Below are positions 56,519-64,000 of a stretch of DNA of 64,000 nt, in pieces. This DNA is from Oscillospiraceae bacterium (GTDB lineage Bacteria > Bacillota > Clostridia > Oscillospirales > CAG-272). Position 1 is the first letter of the stretch; every line of letters starts with the position of its first letter. The position numbers and the translations under genes are program-made. The notes under the pieces were generated by a model that searched no databases, was not told the origin of the DNA, and worked only from the letters and a program-made list of their open reading frames with translations. Location of the stretch: NCBI GenBank assembly GCA_015064855.1, contig SVRK01000004.1, positions 62,001 to 126,000 on the forward strand, written 5' to 3'.

Positions 56519-58329
56519 TCGGTTACACAGGAAGTGGAAGCGCAAAGGAAAAAATTCTTGACGGGCTTGAGATTTTGGAGTATCGCGGATATGATTCCGC
56601 AGGAGCATTTTTCATTGACGAGGACAATTTTCATATAGTTAAAACAAAGGGCAAGGTGTCTAATCTAAAGGACGAGGTTAAGAAATTAGAGGGTCAAGAA
56701 TTTCCTGTCGGCTTTGGTCACACACGCTGGGCAACCCACGGCGAGCCAAGCAGAGAAAACGCACACCCACACAAGGTGGGCAAGGTGACGCTTGTGCACA
56801 ATGGAATAATTGAAAATTATATTGAGATAAAAAACCGACTTTCAAAAATTGGCTACACCTTTAATTCCGAAACCGATAGCGAGGTCGCTTGCGCTCTTCT
56901 AGACAGCTATTTTAAAGAAAATGCCCACCCCTGTGTCGCAATTTGGGAAGCAGAAAGAGTGCTTATCGGCTCTTACGCCTTCGTTTTTTCATTCGAGGGA
57001 TACAAAAACGAGCTTTTTGCCATAAGGAAGGGGAGTCCCTTGCATCTAGGCAGGGGTAGTGACGGCTTTTATCTTGCATCTGACCTAACGGCACTCTCGC
57101 CGTTTGCCAAAGAATTTTACACCCTAAAAGAGGGTGAAATTGTAGAAATTTCCACAAGTGATGCCAAAATACACACTAAAAACGGAGTTATCTCGCCCAT
57201 TTGGGAAAAGAACGAGATAAGATATCAAAAAACCGGTAAGCTTGGATATTCCCACTATATGCTAAAGGAAATTAACGAACAGCCGTCGCTCGTTCGCTCT
57301 TGTCTTTCGGGGTATATAAAAAACGGCTTGCCCAATTTTGAGAAAGCCAATTTAAGCTATGATGCGCTTGAAAAAATAAAGCGGATTCATTTAGTTGCCT
57401 GTGGCTCGGCAATGCACGCCTCACTCCTTGGAAAACGCTTTTTAGAGGAGCACGCAAAAATCCCGTGCGAGGTCTTTGTAGCATCGGAATATAGATACTC
57501 TCCGCCACTTTTTGAAGAAAACACGCTTGTAATTTTGGTATCGCAATCGGGCGAAACCGCAGATACAATAGCCTCAATGCGCTACGCCAAGGATAGGGGC
57601 AATTTAACGCTTGGAATTATAAATGCGCCCGGCTCAACCCTGGCAAAAGAGAGTGATTTTTGCATCTACACAGAAGCAGGGGCGGAGCTTGCCGTGGCAA
57701 CAACAAAGGGATACCTAACGCAAGCATTGGTGCTTTATCTTTTTTCTGTATTTTTATCTCTTAATAGCAAAAAAATCAACGAGGAAAATGCAAAATCACT
57801 CGTTTGCACTATCCTTTCGGTCGATACAACGATTAGAAAAACGCTCGCAAGACAGAAGGAGCTTTCCCGTCTTGCCGAAAAAATAAAAAACGCCCCCTCA
57901 CTTTTCTATATAGGCAGAGGTCTTGACTATTATTTGTGTCTTGAGGGTGCATTAAAATTAAAGGAAATTTCCTATATAAACGCACAGGCATACGAGGCGG
58001 GAGAATTAAAGCACGGAACTATTTCACTAATAGAAAACGGGACCCCCGTTGTCGCATTTGCAACAAGCGAGATGCTTTTTGAAAAGACTGTGTCAAACCT
58101 CAAGGAAACTAAAAGCCGAGGCGCATATACTATCCTTTTTTCGGGCAAGTTTTCAAACGATATGGATAAAATAGCGGACGAATGCTTTTTGCTGGACGGC
58201 AATACAAGGGAAGAGCTTATTTTTTCATTAATCTTATCATTACAGCTCTTGGCATACGAGTGCGCTCTCCAAAAGGGGTGTGAAATTGACCGTCCGAGAA
58301 ACCTTGCCAAATCGGTAACGGTGGAATAA
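56506..58329 (+). CDS. glmS: Glutamine-fructose-6-phosphate aminotransferase
   Basis: MCGIIGYTGSG; GHTRWATHGEPS; AYEAGELKHGTISLIE; RPRNLAKSVTVE. Confidence 0.98.
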   Translation: MCGIIGYTGSGSAKEKILDGLEILEYRGYDSAGAFFIDEDNFHIVKTKGKVSNLKDEVKKLEGQEFPVGFGHTRWATHGEPSRENAHPHKVGKVTLVHNGIIENYIEIKNRLSKIGYTFNSETDSEVACALLDSYFKENAHPCVAIWEAERVLIGSYAFVFSFEGYKNELFAIRKGSPLHLGRGSDGFYLASDLTALSPFAKEFYTLKEGEIVEISTSDAKIHTKNGVISPIWEKNEIRYQKTGKLGYSHYMLKEINEQPSLVRSCLSGYIKNGLPNFEKANLSYDALEKIKRIHLVACGSAMHASLLGKRFLEEHAKIPCEVFVASEYRYSPPLFEENTLVILVSQSGETADTIASMRYAKDRGNLTLGIINAPGSTLAKESDFCIYTEAGAELAVATTKGYLTQALVLYLFSVFLSLNSKKINEENAKSLVCTILSVDTTIRKTLARQKELSRLAEKIKNAPSLFYIGRGLDYYLCLEGALKLKEISYINAQAYEAGELKHGTISLIENGTPVVAFATSEMLFEKTVSNLKETKSRGAYTILFSGKFSNDMDKIADECFLLDGNTREELIFSLILSLQLLAYECALQKGCEIDRPRNLAKSVTVE

Positions 58330-58367
58330 AATGATATCGCAGGGGGGTGTCACATCAGCGCCCCCTT

Positions 58368-58634
58368 TTATTTGTTTGTCAAGATTGCCTTTGCCATTTG
58401 AAAGCCGTGATAAAACGCTTCCTTTTCGGCAAGCTCCACGTAATCCCATATGCTTTTATCAAGCTCACTATAAAGTGCTTTTTGCTCCTCTGACATTGTT
58501 TTTAAAAGTCTTTCTTCCGCTGTCGAAACAACCCCCATTTGAATTTGTTCCATACTGATATATTTGCTAGAGCGTAGGTCCTTGCCGATTTCTCTTAATT
58601 CCTCATAAATTTTTTCATTTGATGATAGAGTCAT
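58368..58634 (-). CDS. Small conserved hypothetical protein (DUF6809-like)
   Basis: 88 aa ORF ending EAFYHGFQMAKAILTNK. Confidence 0.65.
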   Translation of the reverse strand: MTLSSNEKIYEELREIGKDLRSSKYISMEQIQMGVVSTAEERLLKTMSEEQKALYSELDKSIWDYVELAEKEAFYHGFQMAKAILTNK

Positions 58635-58741
58635 TGTTTTTCTCCTTTTTTATTTAATTATATCATTCAAATGAATGTTTTTCAATCATTTATTTGAATG
58701 TAATGTTAAAATTTGTTTAACATTATCAAGGGGGGAGAAAA

Positions 58742-58960
58742 ATGATTGCTTATCGCCGTTTACGAGATATGCGTGAGGACAGTGATAAAACCCAAGCGGA
58801 CATCGCAAAGGTTTTAAAAATAACAACACAGCAATATCAATTATACGAAAGTGGAAAAAGAGAATTGCCAATGCATCATTTTGTCGCCTTGGCTGAATAT
58901 TATAACGTTTCCCTCGACTATCTCGCAGGACTAATTAATTCACCTAGAAAGCTTAAATAA
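58742..58960 (+). CDS. XRE-family HTH regulator
   Basis: LRDMREDSDKTQADIAKVLKITTQQYQLYESGKRELPM. Confidence 0.93.
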   Translation: MIAYRRLRDMREDSDKTQADIAKVLKITTQQYQLYESGKRELPMHHFVALAEYYNVSLDYLAGLINSPRKLK

Positions 58961-58982
58961 AAAAGAGGTCATTGACCTCTTT

Positions 58983-59477
58983 TTATTTTATATAAAATTC
59001 GTCTGTTTCCCAATTTATGGGGTTTTCAAAAATGTATTTTGATACTTCTTCGTAATCGTTTTGGTTTCTTATTATGTGGTCGTGGAATAATTTTTGCCAT
59101 ATCGGCGCACCAATTCTTTTGGTAGCATATCCTTTCATTTGATTTACAATACGGCTTACCGTAGGGGCGACCATTGGTCGTCCGTTTTCGTCGGTGTTGT
59201 AAATTTGTAAAAGCAAATGCACGTGGTTTGGCATTATTACGTAATAATCAACCGTAACACAAGGATAAATTTTAGAAATATTTTTTATAGCTTCGTCTAC
59301 AATTTTTCCTTTTGGTGAGAGCGGCGTTTCACACGGACGACCAATGGTCGCCCCTACGGTGTTCCATAAAATTTGCGCTCTATCCTTCGTGCAGATTGTT
59401 ATGAAATACGCATATCCTGCGCCGTAGTCGAAACCATTTAACCTATTAGGTTTTCTTTTAGGTAATTCTTTTCCCAT
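58983..59477 (-). CDS. REP-associated tyrosine transposase (Y1/RAYT family)
   Basis: YFITICTKDRAQILW; VIMPNHVHLLLQI (HUH motif); WQKLFHDHIIRNQNDYE. Confidence 0.94.
   Translation of the reverse strand: MGKELPKRKPNRLNGFDYGAGYAYFITICTKDRAQILWNTVGATIGRPCETPLSPKGKIVDEAIKNISKIYPCVTVDYYVIMPNHVHLLLQIYNTDENGRPMVAPTVSRIVNQMKGYATKRIGAPIWQKLFHDHIIRNQNDYEEVSKYIFENPINWETDEFYIK
59158..59360. repeat. Inverted pair of REP-like palindromes inside the RAYT gene
   Basis: CCGTAGGGGCGACCATTGGTCGTCCG near 59158 and CGGACGACCAATGGTCGCCCCTACGG near 59335. Confidence 0.88.
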
Positions 59478-59524
59478 GTAACCCTTTCAAAAATCGCAGA
59501 GGATAACCTCTGCGATTTTATATA

Positions 59525-60814
59525 TTACTCGTTTTCACTTTTTCCAAACGTAAGAACATCCTTTGGCTCACGAGTTTTATACGCACCGCGTGTAAAATCA
59601 GGAATTTCCATTGGCTTGCCGTTATTTTTGATTGACTCCTCGGAAAGGCAAGAAACAACCATCCAAGCGGCTGCGTCGTAAACGTCGCACTGCATCTCTC
59701 CCCCGTCCTTTACACGGTCAACAAACTCACGAAGCTCAACGTAGTCCATGCCACCATGTCCTGCCTCAAGTGCCTCGGGGGTGATTATCTTCCATTCATA
59801 AGGGAGTAAATCCTTGAACTGTTCTGCGCTGTTAAGATACTTATTTATATAGTCAATGCTTGACCAAAACTCGGGCTGACCATCAAAATACACGCTATTT
59901 GTGTTTTGCTCGTACATACCCTTTGTTCCACGAATTGTAAACTCTCTGTTATAAGAGCGTGGCAAAGAGGTATCAAGGCGGAGCGCCATAGTTTCACCGT
60001 TTTCACAGGTGATAATCGTATTAACAACGTCACCCTGTGCAAAATCTACCCCGATTAAATCCTTATTTTTTATTGTATCCTTGCAAGATTCAACATACTC
60101 CTCCATACCGAAAGAGCCGGTAGCCACAGAAACAAGAGAGGTCATACGGTTGCCACGGTTGATATTCAAAACCTTTGCCATAGGGCCAAGCTCGTGGGTT
60201 GGGTAGTTTTCACAGTTTCTATGTAAATATTCCTCTAAGCGATAGTGACGGTTTTCCTTGCCACCCGTTACCTCGCCGCGTAGGTCGTGTGAGTAAGCAC
60301 CGCTTAAGTGGACAATCTTACCAAACTTGCCGGTTCTTGCAATAGCCGTTGCCAAAAGCTCGTCGCGGTTATAGCAGCAGTTTTCCATAAACATAAATTG
60401 AGCACCGCTCTTTTCTTGTGCGTCAACCAAAGCCCAGCAATCCTCAACAGAGTAAGCACCGCCAACCTCAAGGGCGGTTGCCTTGCCTGCCTTTAACGCA
60501 TCAATGGCGATAGGGAAGTGCATATTCCAGTCAGTTGCGATATAAACCGCTTGTACCTCGTCCATTGCCAAAAGTTCTTTATAATTTTGAGTGCCAAACG
60601 GCTTTTTGCCACTCTTTTCTTCAACTCTTTTTACTGCGTTTTCAACTCTGTCAGCGTATTTGTCACAAACAGCAATAATCTCAACGTCGTCAAAACCAAG
60701 CAAAATATCGGTCATACCATAGCTACGGCAGCCATATCCGATAATGCCCATTTTTATTTTTTCCATATCGTCCTCCGAATTTTTTAAATTCCTCTTTGAT
60801 TTTACCAAAAACAA
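59525..60814 (-). CDS. Gfo/Idh/MocA-family oxidoreductase
   Basis: KMGIIGYGCRSYGM; IIAVCDKYADR; GKATALEVG. Confidence 0.93.
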   Translation of the reverse strand: MFLVKSKRNLKNSEDDMEKIKMGIIGYGCRSYGMTDILLGFDDVEIIAVCDKYADRVENAVKRVEEKSGKKPFGTQNYKELLAMDEVQAVYIATDWNMHFPIAIDALKAGKATALEVGGAYSVEDCWALVDAQEKSGAQFMFMENCCYNRDELLATAIARTGKFGKIVHLSGAYSHDLRGEVTGGKENRHYRLEEYLHRNCENYPTHELGPMAKVLNINRGNRMTSLVSVATGSFGMEEYVESCKDTIKNKDLIGVDFAQGDVVNTIITCENGETMALRLDTSLPRSYNREFTIRGTKGMYEQNTNSVYFDGQPEFWSSIDYINKYLNSAEQFKDLLPYEWKIITPEALEAGHGGMDYVELREFVDRVKDGGEMQCDVYDAAAWMVVSCLSEESIKNNGKPMEIPDFTRGAYKTREPKDVLTFGKSENE

Positions 60815-60905
60815 GCAGCAAAGTCAACAGGCAAAGCAAATAAAATATTGACAATTATATAATATAATGATAAAATTATATAAAAAAAGCAAAAGGAGAG
60901 CCTAT

Positions 60906-61571
60906 ATGAAAAAAATCCTAGCACTTTCTTTAATTATAATTATGCTTTGGGCACTTTCCGCATGCACACTTGATTTCAGCCACGAGATTGACAGTGCTAT
61001 GGGAGATTTAAATCAAGTAATCAAGGACAATGCAGAATCGTTTATAAAAGAGGATGAAAAATTTTCAAGCGACTCGGGTTCAAATAATGTAGACGTTGAC
61101 AAAATTCCCTTTGGCACAGAGGTTGGTGAGCGCTTGCCCTCATACGAGGTAAACATTTTTAACAGCTCCGGTCTTTTGCCAAAGAAGCTTGACCCAACAG
61201 CTGAAGGTAAGGTTACTGTTATAAACTTCTGGGGAACTTGGTGTCACTACTGTTTAGTCGAGCTTCCATATTTTGATACCGTTGCAAGTGAATATGGCGA
61301 CGATATATCAATAATCGCAATTCACACAGACGATTATTTTCTTTCAACCGCAGTTGATTTCGTAAGAGAAAACTACAGCGACTCGGAAATCACCTTTGCA
61401 AAGGACACAGGCTCTGACACAGGTCTTGACGTTTACTACACAATGTGCGGTGGCTACGGCTCATACCCATATACTGTAATTATAGACGAAAACGGAATTA
61501 TCACCTACAAGGCAGTTGGCGCAATATCCGAGTCAACATTACGTACAGAAATTGAAAAGGCATTAAGCTAA
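60906..61571 (+). CDS. TlpA/ResA-like thioredoxin lipoprotein
   Basis: Lipobox LSAC; NFWGTWCHYCLVELPYF; start moved to the ATG at 60906 after aaaggagag. Confidence 0.9.
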   Translation: MKKILALSLIIIMLWALSACTLDFSHEIDSAMGDLNQVIKDNAESFIKEDEKFSSDSGSNNVDVDKIPFGTEVGERLPSYEVNIFNSSGLLPKKLDPTAEGKVTVINFWGTWCHYCLVELPYFDTVASEYGDDISIIAIHTDDYFLSTAVDFVRENYSDSEITFAKDTGSDTGLDVYYTMCGGYGSYPYTVIIDENGIITYKAVGAISESTLRTEIEKALS

Positions 61572-61572
61572 T

Positions 61573-62382
61573 ATGAAATTAAAGGAAATTATATCCGCCC
61601 TAGACTCATATGGGGCGGATAATTCTAATGAAGAAGCATTTTTAATTATTGAAAATATTTATAAAATTTCTCGTGCTAAAATTTTGGCTGACAGGGAAAA
61701 ATCGTACACATCCCCCGAAATTTTGGAAATTTTAGAGAAAAGACGCGACCATATTCCACTTCAGCATATACTCGGCAAATGGGAATTTATGGGGTATGAA
61801 TTTTTAATCTCACCCGACACGTTAATTCCACGCCCCGACACGGAAATTTTGGTTGAAAAAGCCTTACATGAAATTAAAAATGGCGCAAGAGTTGCCGATT
61901 TATGCACCGGTAGCGGTTGTATTGGCATCTCGCTTGCGCTACTTAAAAGAGATATAGACTTGACCCTTGTTGATATTTCAAACGGCGCTCTTGACATGGC
62001 AAGAAAAAATGCAAAGAAGCATAAGGTCGACGCCCGTTTTATTTTAGGTGACATACGCACGTGCCTTGCGGGCGAAAAATTCGACGTTATTGTTTCAAAC
62101 CCACCGTATATACCGACAAAGGACATTGAAAATCTTTCTCCCGAGGTTAAAAAAGAGCCACTTTTGGCGCTCGACGGTGGAGATGACGGGCTTGACATTA
62201 TCAGCTTTTTGGTAAACGATGGGCTTTCTCTTTTAAACGAGGGCGGAAAAATGCTGATAGAATTCGGCTACGACCAGAAAAAAAGCATTGAGGAGTGTCT
62301 AAAAAGCAACGAAAAAATAAAAGCCTTTGAGATTTTTTACGATTATGGAAAAAATCCACGTTGCGTATTAATTACAAAATAA
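61573..62382 (+). CDS. prmC: Release factor glutamine methyltransferase
   Basis: PLQHILGKWEFMGYEF; IPRPDTEILVEKAL; VSNPPYIP. Confidence 0.96.
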   Translation: MKLKEIISALDSYGADNSNEEAFLIIENIYKISRAKILADREKSYTSPEILEILEKRRDHIPLQHILGKWEFMGYEFLISPDTLIPRPDTEILVEKALHEIKNGARVADLCTGSGCIGISLALLKRDIDLTLVDISNGALDMARKNAKKHKVDARFILGDIRTCLAGEKFDVIVSNPPYIPTKDIENLSPEVKKEPLLALDGGDDGLDIISFLVNDGLSLLNEGGKMLIEFGYDQKKSIEECLKSNEKIKAFEIFYDYGKNPRCVLITK

Positions 62383-62469
62383 ACGATTTTATATAAATTA
62401 TAAAAATCTTCTTGAAATGTGCGCTATATTATGTTAAAATATTATATGGACTAAATCTTTAGAGGTGTA

Positions 62470-62916
62470 TTGATGAAAAAAAGAACACTCGGCGTTGATT
62501 TCGGTGACGCCCGCACCGGTCTTGCTTTATCCGATTTAAGCGGATTTTTGGCAAGCGGTCTTGGAACTATAAAAAGCACAAGCTTTAAAGAAACCTTGGC
62601 TTTGGTGGCGGACGCGGCAAAGAAAAACGACGTTTGCCTTATTGTTCTTGGACACCCGATAAATATGAATGGCACACTTGGTCCACGCTCTGACAAAATA
62701 AAGGCTTTTGCCGAGCAGCTAGAGGAAGCAAGTGGCATAAGGGTTGTTCTTTTCGACGAAAGACTTTCAACCGCAAATGCACACGTTATGCTCAATATGA
62801 CAGGCACAAGAGGGCAGAAGAGAAAGCAAATTATTGATGAAATGTCGGCTTGCTTAATCTTGCAAAGCTATCTTGATTCGCCAAATTCAATATACAAGGA
62901 GGACAAAAATGGATAA
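62470..62916 (+). CDS. ruvX: Holliday junction resolvase-like YqgF/RuvX
   Basis: LGVDFGDARTGLALSD; VLGHPINMNGTLGPR; DERLSTANA. Confidence 0.95.
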   Translation: MMKKRTLGVDFGDARTGLALSDLSGFLASGLGTIKSTSFKETLALVADAAKKNDVCLIVLGHPINMNGTLGPRSDKIKAFAEQLEEASGIRVVLFDERLSTANAHVMLNMTGTRGQKRKQIIDEMSACLILQSYLDSPNSIYKEDKNG

Positions 62917-64000
62917 AAACCACTCTAACCTCATCAACCGTCACAATATGGTTGGCGGTCAAGCGGTAATCGAGGGCGTTATGATGAAAAAAGGCGACCG
63001 CGTTGCCCTTGCAGTTCGTAAAGAGGACGGCTCTGTTGAAACAAAAACGAGCGAATTTAAATCTCCAAGAAAAAAATTAAGAATTTTAAATAAGCCAATT
63101 ATTCGTGGCATTGTTGCTTTCTTTGAATCGTTGGCGTTATCATTTAGAACTCTTTCGCAGTCAACCGAGATGCTTGACCTAGAGGAGGACAAAAAGAAAA
63201 CCGACAAGAAAAAGGGTAGCTTTTCGACGTTTCTCATTATGACAATTTCGGTTATCCTTGGTCTGCTTCTCGCTGTTTTACTTTTCACAGTCGTTCCTAT
63301 GTACGTGACCGATTTTTTGGTTAACACAATCAAGCTAGACCCAAATGCCAGAGGTCACTTTATTATAATCGCACTTTGTGAGGGTGTAATTAAAATTGCA
63401 ATATTTATCGCATATTTGCTTGCTGTTTCCTTAATGAAGGATATAAGAAGAACGTTTGAATATCACGGTGCTGAGCACAAGGCGATTGCTTGCTTTGAGT
63501 CGGGCCATGAGCTAACAGTTGCAAACGCTCGCAAATGCACACGCTTCCACCCAAGATGCGGAACCTCATTCTTGTTCGTTATGCTCATTTTGAGTATTTT
63601 GGCCAGCGCATTTATTCCGCTTGAGGCAGGACTCGGAAGAACTGTTGTTAAGCTTTTGCTTCTCCCAATTATTATGGGTATCGGATATGAATATATTATG
63701 TACGCAGGCAAAAACGAAAACACAATAACAAGAATTTTGTCAGCTCCCGGCTTGTGGATGCAAAGAATCACAACTCGTGAGCCTAGCGACGACCAGCTTC
63801 AGGTTGCAATTTGTGCAATCAAGACGGCAGTTCCCGAGCTTTATCCAAGATTTGATACAAGCGACTGCACAATTTCTCTTGAAAAGAACAGAGACCACAT
63901 CGGTAACGTTGGCAAGAAAATAATGAGAGAAAAGCCAATCTATCAAGTTCCAAAAACGAAGCTTGACCTTTATTTCAAGAGCGCTGAATGTAACGAGGTT
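62909..64000 (+). CDS. DUF1385 membrane protein, truncated by window edge
   Basis: MVGGQAVIEGVMMKKGDRVALAVR; YHGAEHKAIACFE; RFHPRCGTSFLFV. Confidence 0.95.
   Translation, partial: MDKNHSNLINRHNMVGGQAVIEGVMMKKGDRVALAVRKEDGSVETKTSEFKSPRKKLRILNKPIIRGIVAFFESLALSFRTLSQSTEMLDLEEDKKKTDKKKGSFSTFLIMTISVILGLLLAVLLFTVVPMYVTDFLVNTIKLDPNARGHFIIIALCEGVIKIAIFIAYLLAVSLMKDIRRTFEYHGAEHKAIACFESGHELTVANARKCTRFHPRCGTSFLFVMLILSILASAFIPLEAGLGRTVVKLLLLPIIMGIGYEYIMYAGKNENTITRILSAPGLWMQRITTREPSDDQLQVAICAIKTAVPELYPRFDTSDCTISLEKNRDHIGNVGKKIMREKPIYQVPKTKLDLYFKSAECNEV

Noticed and set aside
56400-56520. glmS ribozyme
   Set aside because: glmS start overlaps the upstream CDS; there is no untranslated leader to hold the ribozyme.

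Overview
64 kb chromosomal segment of a low-GC Firmicute (Clostridia-like); taxonomy is inferred from gene content only. Main blocks, left to right: (1) a compact phage head-only operon (TerL, 54-aa ORF, portal, scaffold-like, major capsid; 2.4-7.9 kb) next to chromosome-partition genes (Noc-like ParB, Soj/ParA, Spo0J/ParB), with four perfect parS sites in a 1.4 kb non-coding gap; (2) a glycyl-radical-enzyme microcompartment (BMC) locus (19.3-36.1 kb) of the fuculose-phosphate aldolase/propanediol dehydratase type, ending in a ParA ATPase and a small disordered basic protein that look like a McdAB-type positioning pair; (3) three ~440-bp, highly structured repeats (12.7, 18.9, 36.1 kb). Two of them bracket the BMC locus as direct repeats. 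Their outer and inner stems differ in sequence but keep their pairing, and each seems to sit inside a terminator hairpin; (4) an accessory island (41.2-52.3 kb) of toxin/defence-like modules (Phd + HipA-like kinase + HIRAN protein; AbiF-like HEPN gene between two covarying RNA motifs; Fic; SseB-like; barnase/barstar with a MuF-like N-terminus). The modules are separated by repeats with a recurring ATTCC(A/G)TAAAAATTCCATG core and by remnants of the rubrerythrin 3' end; (5) ordinary housekeeping genes to the right (rubrerythrin, PerR/Fur, glmM-LbH-glmS, prmC, ruvX, DUF1385). All calls are by eye from sequence and the supplied translations; no database search was run.
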